Shown here: piece by piece, positions 29,642 through 37,869 of the stretch
Layout of the letters: the number at the start of each line of letters is the position of its first letter
How positions within the stretch are numbered: the first letter of the stretch is position 1
Origin: Lysinibacillus_B sp031181585
GTDB lineage: Bacteria; Bacillota; Bacilli; Bacillales_A; Planococcaceae
Reading direction: 5' to 3'
Length of the DNA stretch: 64,000 nucleotides
Assembly (NCBI RefSeq): GCF_047301505.1
Contig: NZ_CP154840.1
Coordinates: forward strand, 4,496,001 to 4,560,000
Notes under the pieces: generated by a model
Told to the model about the DNA's origin: nothing
What the model saw: the letters and a program-made list of their open reading frames with translations, nothing else
Database searches by the model: none
Position numbers and translations under genes: made by a program

Positions 29642-30601
29642 ATGCCGTATCAATACGCTGACTCAAAATTAAAAATCTTCTCGCTAAACTCTAACAATCC
29701 CCTTGCACAAGAAATTGCAAACGAAATGGGCTGTGAGCTTGGTAAATCATCTGTAAAGCATTTCAGTGATGGAGAAATTCAAATTAGTATTGAAGAAAGT
29801 ATTCGCGGTTGCGACGTATTCATCGTTCAATCCACTTCTGCACCTGTAAATGAACATCTCATGGAGCTATTAATTATGGTTGACGCTGTAAAACGTGCTT
29901 CAGCTCGTACAGTAAATGTAGTAATGCCATACTACGGATATGCACGTCAAGACCGTAAAGCAAAAGCTCGTGAGCCAATTACAGCAAAACTAGTAGCAAA
30001 CCTTCTAGAGACTGCGGGAGCTACTCGTGTAATTGTATTAGATTTACATGCACCACAAATCCAAGGTTTCTTCGACATTTTAATCGACCACTTAGTGGCA
30101 GTGCCTATTTTATCTGATTACTTCAAAACGAAAGGATTTAATCCGGATGATGTTGTAATCGTATCGCCTGACCACGGCGGTGTAACGCGTGCCCGTAAAA
30201 TGGCAGAGCGTTTGAAGGCTCCAATTGCCATTATTGATAAACGTCGTCCAAAACCTAACGTAGCAGAAGTAATGAATATTGTTGGTAATGTTGAAGGCAA
30301 GGTGGCTATCTTGATCGATGATATCATCGATACAGCAGGTACAATTACAATTGGTGCGAATGCTTTGCTTGAAGCCGGTGCAAAAGAGGTTTATGCTTGC
30401 TGTTCTCACCCTGTATTATCAGGTCCTGCAATTGAGCGTATTGAAAACTCAGTGATTAAAGAATTGGTTGTGACAAACACAATTCAATTAACGGATGATC
30501 GTAAATCTCCAAAAATCAAACAGCTTTCAGTAGCTGGATTGATGGCTGATGCTATTTCTCGCGTATATGAAAATAAATCTGTCAGCACATTATTTGATTA
30601 A
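29642..30601 (+). CDS. prs: Ribose-phosphate pyrophosphokinase
   Basis: Makes PRPP from ribose-5-phosphate and ATP for nucleotide, His and Trp synthesis; PRPP is also the ligand of PurR encoded 3 kb upstream. The 319-residue class I enzyme has the FSDGEIQI segment, the flexible loop YGYARQDRK, DLHAPQIQGFF and the PRPP-binding loop LIDDIIDTAGT. AGGAGG precedes the ATG. It shares a transcript with glmU and ends at a strong terminator. Confidence 0.98.
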   Translation: MPYQYADSKLKIFSLNSNNPLAQEIANEMGCELGKSSVKHFSDGEIQISIEESIRGCDVFIVQSTSAPVNEHLMELLIMVDAVKRASARTVNVVMPYYGYARQDRKAKAREPITAKLVANLLETAGATRVIVLDLHAPQIQGFFDILIDHLVAVPILSDYFKTKGFNPDDVVIVSPDHGGVTRARKMAERLKAPIAIIDKRRPKPNVAEVMNIVGNVEGKVAILIDDIIDTAGTITIGANALLEAGAKEVYACCSHPVLSGPAIERIENSVIKELVVTNTIQLTDDRKSPKIKQLSVAGLMADAISRVYENKSVSTLFD

Positions 30602-30616
30602 TTAAATAAACCGAAA

Positions 30617-30646
30617 GCCTTGTTCCTATAGGGACAAGGCATTTTT
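30617..30646 (+). terminator. Terminator after prs
   Basis: Ten-pair stem GCCTTGTTCC/GGGACAAGGC with a TATA loop and TTTTT. Confidence 0.9.
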
Positions 30647-30732
30647 GCTTCCTGAGGATTTATAAAATTCAATATTGTAGACAAAGTTTAGAAAACTGTG
30701 CAGTCTATTTGGTGCTTTTGTTTTGACACTTG

Positions 30733-30757
30733 GTTTAAAATTTCCTATATAGGGTAA
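30733..30757 (+). promoter_or_regulatory. Sigma-B promoter of ctc
   Basis: GTTTAA (30733-30738), 13-bp spacer, GGGTAA (30752-30757). This is the general-stress sigma-B consensus (GTTTAA/GGGTAW) and matches the known sigma-B control of ctc in B. subtilis. It implies a sigma-B system elsewhere in this genome. Confidence 0.85.
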
Positions 30758-30799
30758 AGAATAAAGTGAAAATATTTACGGAAAAGGGGATTGTGAGAT

Positions 30800-31450
30800 A
30801 TGAGTACAGTAATAGAAGCAACAAAACGCGAAGCTGGCGCTCGTTCGATTTTAACCGAAGTACGAAATAATGGTAGCATACCAGCAAATGTGTATGGTTA
30901 CAACACAGAGGCGACACCTATTAGTGTGAACGCAAAAGATTTACTTAAAGAAATTCAAACAAACGGTCAAAATGCCGTATTTAAATTAAATATTGAAGGA
31001 AAAACAGTAAATGCTGTAATCAATGAAATTCAGCGCGATGCATTAAAAGGTCTTGTTAAGCACGTTGACTTCCAAGCAATCAGCATGAATCAGGAGATTG
31101 AAGTAGAGGTACCTGTTACGATTGTTGGTGAGTCAGCAGGCGTAAAAGAAGGCGGCGTATTAACGCAGCCAAACCGAGAATTAAAAATTAAAGTAAAACC
31201 GTCGGATATCCCGGAAGCAATTGAAATTGATGTATCAAATTTAGGCGTCGGTGATACATTGTCATTAGTTGATATACGCGAAAAAATTAACTATGAAGTA
31301 CTAAATGACGATGATTATACATTGGCTACAGTTACACCTCCAACTAAGGGTGACGAGGGAGCAGATACGGATGCTGAAGGTGTGACAGCAGATGACGTAG
31401 AAGCAACAGGAGAAAAGTTAGATCCGGACCGACCTGGACGAGAAGATTAA
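30800..31450 (+). CDS. ctc: 50S ribosomal protein L25/general stress protein Ctc
   Basis: Ctc is the L25-family protein that binds 5S rRNA in the 50S subunit under stress. The 216-residue form has the N-terminal L25 5S-binding domain (about 1-92) and a C-terminal TL5 beta domain, followed by an acidic tail (DEGADTDAEGVTADDVEATGE). It lies downstream of a sigma-B promoter and upstream of a good terminator, so it is a monocistronic stress gene. Confidence 0.96.
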   Translation: MSTVIEATKREAGARSILTEVRNNGSIPANVYGYNTEATPISVNAKDLLKEIQTNGQNAVFKLNIEGKTVNAVINEIQRDALKGLVKHVDFQAISMNQEIEVEVPVTIVGESAGVKEGGVLTQPNRELKIKVKPSDIPEAIEIDVSNLGVGDTLSLVDIREKINYEVLNDDDYTLATVTPPTKGDEGADTDAEGVTADDVEATGEKLDPDRPGRED

Positions 31451-31456
31451 GAAATG

Positions 31457-31486
31457 GGAGTTCCTTTTAAAGGGACTCCTTTTTTA
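31457..31486 (+). terminator. Terminator after ctc
   Basis: Stem GGAGTTCC/GGGACTCC with a TTTTAAA loop and TTTTTT. Confidence 0.88.
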
Positions 31487-31717
31487 CGGATTATTTTATA
31501 GTAAATCGTTATAGGTGATGGCGGCTTTTCGGCTGTTTTGATAAGTAGAAGAAATGGCGATGAAAGGTCCGTAGTTTTTGCAGTAGTGCCTGGACTATCG
31601 TATGTTTGTGAATCGGCAGGTATATTCTTAGAGGGCTCTTTGGTCACTTTTATTAATTCTATAAAGAACTTATTACCTTAGTCCATTTTTCTGTAGAAAG
31701 AACTTTTTCGAAGGTTA

Positions 31718-31726
31718 TGGTAAAAT
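31718..31726 (+). promoter_or_regulatory. Extended -10 element before pth
   Basis: TGGTAAAAT inside TATGGTAAAATAA, the same 13-mer seen before ispE. Apart from this and the ctc terminator, the 312-nt ctc-pth gap shows nothing recognisable. Confidence 0.4.
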
Positions 31727-31762
31727 AAGCTACGATTAAAAATTCGAATGAGGTTAATAAAT

Positions 31763-32326
31763 ATGAAACTAATTATTGGTTTGGGTAATCCAGGGAAGGC
31801 TTATGACCATACCCGTCATAATATAGGATTTGATGTTATCGATGAATTGGCAGGTAAATGGGGAGCTCCGTTAAATCAATCAAAATTTAATGGTATGTAT
31901 GCAACAATACACCGCCCTGAAGGTAAAGTAATGCTATTAAAGCCGCTGACATATATGAATTTGTCAGGTGAATGTGTGCGGCCGATAATGGATTATTTTG
32001 ATATTGATGTAGAGGATATTATTGTTATTTATGATGATTTGGATTTGGAAACGGGTAAGCTGCGTCTGCGCCAAAAAGGGAGTGCAGGAGGACATAATGG
32101 TATCAAATCACTGATTCATCATCTTGGGACGCAAGAATTCAACCGAATTCGGGTAGGAGTAAGCCGTCCGCCAGCAGGCATGAAGGTAGCTGACTATGTA
32201 TTATCGAAGTTTTCTAAAGAAGATGAACCAATCGTGCAGGAAGCAATTAAAAAAACATGTGATGCAGTGGAAGCATCCCTTTCAAAAAAATTTTTAGAAG
32301 TCATGAACATATTTAACGGCGCATAA
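31763..32326 (+). CDS. pth: Peptidyl-tRNA hydrolase
   Basis: Pth (SpoVC) frees tRNA from prematurely released peptidyl-tRNA. The 187-residue enzyme begins MKLIIGLGNPG, has the catalytic histidine H19 in HTRHNIGFDV, and the conserved DDLDLETGKLRLRQKGSAGGHNG and FNRIRVGVSRP. The ATG at 31763 follows GAGGTT; an upstream ATG at 31748 is rejected by comparison with the family. Followed by fin and mfd. Confidence 0.96.
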   Translation: MKLIIGLGNPGKAYDHTRHNIGFDVIDELAGKWGAPLNQSKFNGMYATIHRPEGKVMLLKPLTYMNLSGECVRPIMDYFDIDVEDIIVIYDDLDLETGKLRLRQKGSAGGHNGIKSLIHHLGTQEFNRIRVGVSRPPAGMKVADYVLSKFSKEDEPIVQEAIKKTCDAVEASLSKKFLEVMNIFNGA

Positions 32327-32348
32327 AAAAATAGAAGAGCGTCTATAC

Positions 32349-32370
32349 TTTGAATACACATGTATTCAAA
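32349..32370 (+). other. 22-bp perfect inverted repeat at the fin ribosome binding site
   Basis: TTTGAATAC and GTATTCAAA flank ACAT and abut the AAGGAGGG of fin. It could be an operator or an mRNA hairpin affecting fin translation. Confidence 0.55.
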
Positions 32371-32382
32371 AGGAGGGCGCAT

Positions 32383-32610
32383 ATGCCTGTTCGTTATCGC
32401 TGCAGATATTGTGAAACAGAAATTGGAAGGTTACCTTTCGATGCAGAGGAAACAATCCGTAAGTTACATCAGTTTGAAATCGGGGAAATTGATGATTATA
32501 TCGAAAAAGATGCGCGAGGCGAAACAATCGTTCATTCGATCTGTGAGCATTGCGAAGATTCGCTCCGCCAATTTCCCGATTACCATGCGCTGAAAAAATG
32601 GTTACAGTAA
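32383..32610 (+). CDS. fin: Anti-sigma-F factor Fin
   Basis: Fin (YabK) inhibits sigma-F in the forespore and helps the switch to sigma-G. The 75-residue protein carries two zinc-type CxxC pairs, C7/C10 (CRYC) and C54/C57 (CEHC), the Fin hallmark. The ATG at 32383 follows AAAGGAGGG; an in-frame ATG at 32350 lies in the inverted repeat and was rejected. It is located between pth and mfd as in B. subtilis. Confidence 0.9.
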   Translation: MPVRYRCRYCETEIGRLPFDAEETIRKLHQFEIGEIDDYIEKDARGETIVHSICEHCEDSLRQFPDYHALKKWLQ

Positions 32611-32642
32611 TGAAAAGATGGTGAATCACAAAATAGCAGGTC

Positions 32643-32691
32643 GCTTTGGCACATGTAAACCTTAAAAGGTCCAGTGTGCCAAGGCTTTTTC
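32643..32691 (+). terminator. Terminator after fin
   Basis: Stem GCTTTGGCACA/TGTGCCAAGGC, with an inner AACCTT/AAGGT pairing, then TTTTT. Confidence 0.8.
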
Positions 32692-32852
32692 CGTTTTAAT
32701 TTAGAGGAAAATATTTTCTGCTCTAAATTTGAACTGGATTAACACTGTCTATCAAATATTCTTTAGGGATTCAAAAAGATGAGAAAAATAGAGTGAAGGT
32801 CATTAATAAGTAAGTGGGCGTAAGAGCTTTTTAAATTGAGAGGGGTTTTTAA

Positions 32853-35800
32853 ATGGAAGTTTTTCATCAGCTATTCTCGCAAGATAAACATATAAATGCA
32901 CTGCTGGAGCAAATTGAAAAAAATACAGCAGATCAGCAGTTAATTACCGGCTTGACAGGTGGTGCAAGGCCGGCTTTTATCCAGTCGATATTTAAGGAAA
33001 CGAATAGGCCGATTTATATATTGTCTCCGAATCTATTGCAGGCACAGAAGCTTGCAGATGATTTAGCGTCTTTAGTGGGAGAGGAGTCTGTCTTTTATTA
33101 TCCGGCGGACGAATTCATTGCCGCTGATATGACGATCGCTTCTCCAGAGTTACGTGCTCAGCGGATTGCAACGCTAGATCAGCTTGCAAAGGGGGCACCG
33201 GGCATTTATATCGTACCGGTGGCCGGCATGAGGAAATATATGACGCCGCCTGCCCAATGGAAAGAAAGTTTTTTACAGACAGCAATTGGTGAAGAGATTG
33301 AAATGGATGAGTGGCTGTTAAAGCTTGTCGCTATGGGTTATACACGCAGTGGTATGGTGACGTCGCCTGGAGAGTTTGCAGCACGTGGAGGGATTCTGGA
33401 CATCTATCCTTTATATGCAGAAGCTCCTATTCGTATAGAATTGTTTGATACCGAAGTAGATTCCATTCGGTCGTTCGATGCAGATACACAGCGGTCGATT
33501 GAAAAGATGGATACTGCTCGTATTTTGCCGGCTATGGAAATTTTATTATCAATAGAAGATCGGCTGAAGATTGCAGAGCGTTTAGAGGGAGCTTTAGCGA
33601 ACAGTTTAAAGAAAATAAAAAATCCTGAACTGCAGGAACTGCTTGTTGAGAATACTCAATATGACATTACAATGTTAAAGGAAGGGAATCTTCCCGACCA
33701 TGTAAATAAATATGGTTCTCTTTTATTTGGCCAATCTACATTTTTAGGGGATTACTTTGTAAAAGATGGTATTGTGTTATTTGATGAGCTAGGACGTATC
33801 CAGGAAGTGATGGATGCGTGGGAACGTGAAGAGGAAGAGTGGTTTTTATCTTTAATTGAAGAAGGGAAAATGCTTCATGACGTGAAACCTTCGTTCTCCT
33901 TTAAGGAAATAACAGCAATGCTTCGACAGCAAAAAATCTATTTGGCATTATTTGCGAGGACATTTTCCGGTATCCGTTTTTCTAAAACGACGAACATTTC
34001 ATGTAAGCCGATGCAGCAGTTCCACGGACAGATTGCCCTGCTGCAAAATGAGGTAGAGCGCTGGGAGCGTGAAAAGTTCACTGTCTTGTTTGCAGCGAGC
34101 GGTGGAGAGAGACTGCAGCAGATGCAGAGAATGCTGGAAGGCTATCATATTGAAGGACAAATCGGCATGCCGAGGGGAGCAGGAATCTTCCTGATAGATG
34201 CTGTGTTGTCTGCGGGCTTTGAACTGCCCCTGCAGAAAATTGCTGTTGTAACGGATGACGAGTTATTTAAACAACAAGCGAAGAAAAAGAAGCGTCCGCA
34301 GAAAATGACCAATGCAGAACGTATTAAATCCTATACGGAAATTAAGCCCGGCGATTATGTTGTGCATATTCACCATGGAATCGGGAAATACATCGGGATT
34401 GAGACATTGGAAGTTGGCGGAACACATAAGGATTATCTGCATATTCGTTATCGTGCGGATGATAAGCTATATGTGCCTGTCGATCAAATTGACCTCATTC
34501 AAAAATATGTAGCCTCTGAGGATAAAGAGCCGAAGCTCCATAAGTTAGGCGGCGCAGAATGGAAAAAAGCGAAGGCAAAAGTGTCATCTGCTGTACATGA
34601 TATTGCGGACGAGCTAATTAAATTATATGCCAAGCGGGAGGCAGAAAAAGGCTATGCCTTTACACCTGATTCAGACGAGGTACGTGCTTTTGAAGCGGAA
34701 TTCCCTTATGAGGAGACGGAAGATCAGCTGCGCACAATCTTGGAAGTGAAGCGCGATATGGAGCGGGAACGTCCAATGGACCGTCTTGTATGTGGAGATG
34801 TAGGATATGGAAAGACAGAGGTAGCGATTCGTGCAGCGTTTAAGGCTATTCAGGATGGAAAGCAAGTTGCCTTCCTGGTTCCAACGACGATTTTAGCTCA
34901 GCAGCATTTTGAAACAATCCAATCCCGTTTTGAAGAACATGCTATCAATGTGGGATTATTGAGCCGCTTCCGTACACGTAAGCAACAGCTTGAAACAGTG
35001 AAAGGCTTAAGAGAAGGTACAGTTGATATGGTGATTGGGACACACCGTATTCTCTCTAAGGATATACAATATCAGGACCTGGGACTTCTAATTGTTGATG
35101 AAGAGCAGCGTTTCGGTGTAACACATAAAGAAAAAATCAAACAGCTAAAGACGAATATTGATGTATTGACATTAACGGCGACGCCGATTCCGCGTACGTT
35201 GCATATGTCTATGGTTGGTGTTCGGGATCTCTCTGTTATTGAGACCCCTCCACAAAACCGTTTCCCTGTACAGACGTATGTAATGGAGCATAGCGGCGCA
35301 TTGGTCCGAGAAGCTATTGAACGTGAGATGGCGCGTGGAGGACAGACGTTCTATCTATACAATCGAGTAGAAGATATGACAAGCCGGGTAGAAGAAATCC
35401 GGGCGCTCGTTCCAGAGGCACGGGTCGGCTTTGCACATGGACGTATGACAGAATCAGAACTAGAATCTGTTATCTTGACGTTTTTAGAAGGGGATTATGA
35501 TGTATTAGTAACGACGACCATTATTGAGACCGGCGTTGATATTCCGAACGTGAACACATTGATTGTCCACGACGCAGATCGAATGGGATTATCACAGCTT
35601 TATCAGCTGCGGGGGCGTGTTGGACGTTCAAACCGTGTCGCCTATGCTTACTTTATGTACCAACGCGATAAGGTGCTGACGGAAGTAGCAGAGCACCGCC
35701 TGCAAGCCATCAAGGAATTTACAGAGCTTGGTTCTGGATTTAAAATTGCGATGCGGGACTTATCGATCCGAGGAGCAGGAAACTTGCTTGGTGCCCAGCA

Positions 35801-36371
35801 GCATGGATTCATCGACTCAGTCGGCTTCGATCTTTATTCGCAAATGCTGGAAGAGGCAATTGAAGAGCGCCGCAGCGGAGTGAAAAGAGAAGAAAAGCCA
35901 GAGGTGGAAATTCTCCTGCAGACAGATGCTTATATTCCGGATGCCTACATTCCGGATGGTTATCAGAAAATCCAAATGTACAAAAGGATCAAGGCAATGG
36001 AGCGTGAGGAAGATTACTTTGAAATCATCGATGAGCTGCAGGACCGCTTTGGGGATTTACCGGTGGAAACAGAGCGCTTGATGCGGATTGCACGCATAAA
36101 AGTATGGGCACTTCAAGCTGGAATTACTGCCATTAAGGAAAAGCAAAGTATCATCACTATCAATATATCCGAAGAAGGAACCGCAAGTGTAGACGGAGCA
36201 AAAATTGTCTCTGAATCTATGCAGTTTGAGCGTGCTGTCGGCTTTAGTATGGATGGTACAAAGCTGAATTTGACGATCGATATGAAGAAATGCGGCAAGT
36301 ACCAGCCAATTGATGTATTAGAGAAGATGGTAAAGATTGTATCAGAGGCAAAAAAAGAAGAGGTAGCATAA
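32853..36371 (+). CDS. mfd: Transcription-repair coupling factor Mfd
   Basis: Mfd removes RNA polymerase stalled at lesions and recruits UvrA. The 1,172-residue protein has an N-terminal UvrB-like module (about 1-470), a CarD-like RNA-polymerase-interaction domain (about 490-560, KPGDYVVHIHHGIGKY), a RecG-like SF2 translocase with Walker A GDVGYGKT at 648-655 and DEEQ at 749-752, and a C-terminal TRCF domain that masks UvrA binding. Full family length, no damage seen. Confidence 0.98.
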   Translation: MEVFHQLFSQDKHINALLEQIEKNTADQQLITGLTGGARPAFIQSIFKETNRPIYILSPNLLQAQKLADDLASLVGEESVFYYPADEFIAADMTIASPELRAQRIATLDQLAKGAPGIYIVPVAGMRKYMTPPAQWKESFLQTAIGEEIEMDEWLLKLVAMGYTRSGMVTSPGEFAARGGILDIYPLYAEAPIRIELFDTEVDSIRSFDADTQRSIEKMDTARILPAMEILLSIEDRLKIAERLEGALANSLKKIKNPELQELLVENTQYDITMLKEGNLPDHVNKYGSLLFGQSTFLGDYFVKDGIVLFDELGRIQEVMDAWEREEEEWFLSLIEEGKMLHDVKPSFSFKEITAMLRQQKIYLALFARTFSGIRFSKTTNISCKPMQQFHGQIALLQNEVERWEREKFTVLFAASGGERLQQMQRMLEGYHIEGQIGMPRGAGIFLIDAVLSAGFELPLQKIAVVTDDELFKQQAKKKKRPQKMTNAERIKSYTEIKPGDYVVHIHHGIGKYIGIETLEVGGTHKDYLHIRYRADDKLYVPVDQIDLIQKYVASEDKEPKLHKLGGAEWKKAKAKVSSAVHDIADELIKLYAKREAEKGYAFTPDSDEVRAFEAEFPYEETEDQLRTILEVKRDMERERPMDRLVCGDVGYGKTEVAIRAAFKAIQDGKQVAFLVPTTILAQQHFETIQSRFEEHAINVGLLSRFRTRKQQLETVKGLREGTVDMVIGTHRILSKDIQYQDLGLLIVDEEQRFGVTHKEKIKQLKTNIDVLTLTATPIPRTLHMSMVGVRDLSVIETPPQNRFPVQTYVMEHSGALVREAIEREMARGGQTFYLYNRVEDMTSRVEEIRALVPEARVGFAHGRMTESELESVILTFLEGDYDVLVTTTIIETGVDIPNVNTLIVHDADRMGLSQLYQLRGRVGRSNRVAYAYFMYQRDKVLTEVAEHRLQAIKEFTELGSGFKIAMRDLSIRGAGNLLGAQQHGFIDSVGFDLYSQMLEEAIEERRSGVKREEKPEVEILLQTDAYIPDAYIPDGYQKIQMYKRIKAMEREEDYFEIIDELQDRFGDLPVETERLMRIARIKVWALQAGITAIKEKQSIITINISEEGTASVDGAKIVSESMQFERAVGFSMDGTKLNLTIDMKKCGKYQPIDVLEKMVKIVSEAKKEEVA

Positions 36372-36372
36372 T

Positions 36373-36413
36373 AAAAAGGCGGACTATGTATAAAAAATAA
36401 TGTCCGCCTTTTT
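36373..36413. terminator. Bidirectional terminator between mfd and a reverse gene
   Basis: Perfect 12-bp stem AAAAAGGCGGAC/GTCCGCCTTTTT, usable from both sides. Confidence 0.9.
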
Positions 36414-36426
36414 CCTATGAAAGAAA

Positions 36427-36744
36427 CTATATGGAGATGTTTTGCGCTGCACTATAATGCATCCCATTCGTGTAATTTAACCGCTGCATCAATTCTTCAC
36501 GATCTGCATGTTCATGACGCTTTTCCATAAACATTTTTTCTTTTGTCGAAGAAGTTGTCAGCATGTTGCGCTGTCCATTATATTTTTCAAGGTATCTTGT
36601 GAAAATACCGCTTTCTACTTCTGTACGAACTTGCGGACGATTCTTAATATCAACCGGATTATAATAATAAGCTAAATGCTCGCCTGCATAAAATTGCGTC
36701 TGCTTATAAGCATTAGAGTTACTTTCCACACGATCTACTCGCAT
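36427..36744 (-). CDS. Hypothetical protein, 105 residues
   Basis: I do not recognise this family. The gene has a good GAGGTGG site 7 nt before the ATG at 36744 and shares a terminator with mfd. The product is hydrophilic, rich in Asn, Gln, Tyr and Glu, and lacks a signal peptide or membrane segment. It begins MRVDRVESNSNAYKQTQFYA and has a charged central helix (STKEKMFMEKRHEHADREE). It interrupts the usual mfd-spoVT adjacency, so it is lineage-specific. Confidence 0.7.
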   Translation of the reverse strand: MRVDRVESNSNAYKQTQFYAGEHLAYYYNPVDIKNRPQVRTEVESGIFTRYLEKYNGQRNMLTTSSTKEKMFMEKRHEHADREELMQRLNYTNGMHYSAAQNISI

Positions 36745-36893
36745 AAGTATCCACCTCATTTTTATTAGCTATATACCCACTCGAAAAACAAATAAACGAT
36801 AAAAATGGCAAACTAACTGAATTTAGGCTTCTGAAACTAATAGATAAATCAATAAACTAGTTCTAATTTCCTGTAGAGAATAATGTTTTTGTT

Positions 36894-36923
36894 GCATAGT
36901 TTACAATTTGCTTAACCATACTA
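36894..36923 (+). promoter_or_regulatory. Sigma-G-type promoter of spoVT
   Basis: GCATA (36894-36898), 18-bp spacer, CATACTA (36917-36923), fitting the forespore sigma-G consensus. B. subtilis spoVT is a sigma-G gene. Confidence 0.75.
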
Positions 36924-36964
36924 ATTGGGAACAGAGCTAAATTTGTGGAAAGTGAGGTAGCATA

Positions 36965-37501
36965 ATGAAAGCAACAGGTATTGTACGTCGGATTGATGAT
37001 TTAGGGCGTGTTGTTATACCAAAAGAAATTCGCCGGACGATGCGGATTCGCGAAGGCGACCCGCTTGAAATTTTTACAGATCGTGAAGGTGAAGTCATCC
37101 TAAAAAAATATTCACCAATCAATGATTTAAGCGAATTTGCAACAGAGTATGTGGAATCATTATATGAGGCATTAGGATTACCGATTTTCCTTAGTGACCG
37201 TGATGAAATGATCGCCATTGCCGGTGTTGCCAAAAAAACGTATAGCCATCGTCGTCTTTCTCCTTTTGCAGAAGATTCGATGAAAGAGCGCCGCCCAATA
37301 TTACATCAACAGGAAACTGTTATCGAACTTGTTCCAGGTCAGTATGAAGAAGTAAAATCTTATTGCATTGTTCCTATCCTTGCGAATGGCGACATTATTG
37401 GCGCCATTTATGTCCTTTCTAAAGATGGGCTGATTGGGGCAGTAGAACAAAAAAGTGCCGAAATCGGTGCCCTCTTTTTGGCAAAACAAATGGAAAGTTA
37501 G
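36965..37501 (+). CDS. spoVT: Stage V sporulation protein T
   Basis: SpoVT is a forespore transcription factor that tunes the sigma-G regulon. The 178-residue protein has an AbrB-like swapped-hairpin DNA-binding domain (1-50, MKATGIVRRIDDLGRVVIPKE) and a C-terminal GAF domain (about 56-178). It shares the N-terminal fold with AbrB encoded at 17.7 kb. A sigma-G-type promoter and a terminator flank it. Confidence 0.97.
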   Translation: MKATGIVRRIDDLGRVVIPKEIRRTMRIREGDPLEIFTDREGEVILKKYSPINDLSEFATEYVESLYEALGLPIFLSDRDEMIAIAGVAKKTYSHRRLSPFAEDSMKERRPILHQQETVIELVPGQYEEVKSYCIVPILANGDIIGAIYVLSKDGLIGAVEQKSAEIGALFLAKQMES

Positions 37502-37592
37502 AGGCTATAAGCAGATGGAGAGATACCATCATAGCTTTCCTCATATAAAAGGACATTATGTCACCTTAAGCAGGGCGATATGGGTCTTTTCG

Positions 37593-37627
37593 AAAACGTC
37601 CTGTATAAAGAACAGGACGTTTTTTTA
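37593..37627 (+). terminator. Terminator after spoVT
   Basis: Stem AAAACGTCCTG/CAGGACGTTTT with a TTTTTTT run. Apart from this and the yabM promoter, the 368-nt gap 37502-37869 shows nothing recognisable. Confidence 0.9.
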
Positions 37628-37827
37628 TAGTCAATTAAAAATTAAAACTATAAAAAATGATTACGGTAAAGTATGAAAATACGCTTTGCAACGAAAGCGC
37701 AAAAAATCTGAGCGATCTTTGGTTTTCTTCAGCGTAAGTCGCTGACGTTTGCAGGGCTTTATAGAAATTAAACAGGCGTTTAAACGGTATTATCCTTCAC
37801 CTTGGCAGAAGAACTGTCCTCTTAATC

Positions 37828-37845
37828 ATGGTATACTTGTACCAT
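37828..37845 (+). promoter_or_regulatory. yabM extended -10 inside an inverted repeat
   Basis: TGGTATACT (37829-37837) is an extended -10. It is embedded in ATGGTA-TACTTG-TACCAT (37828-37845), a perfect 6-bp inverted repeat that could be a repressor site. Confidence 0.4.
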
Positions 37846-37869
37846 TGTATAGATGAGGAAGGATTCAAT

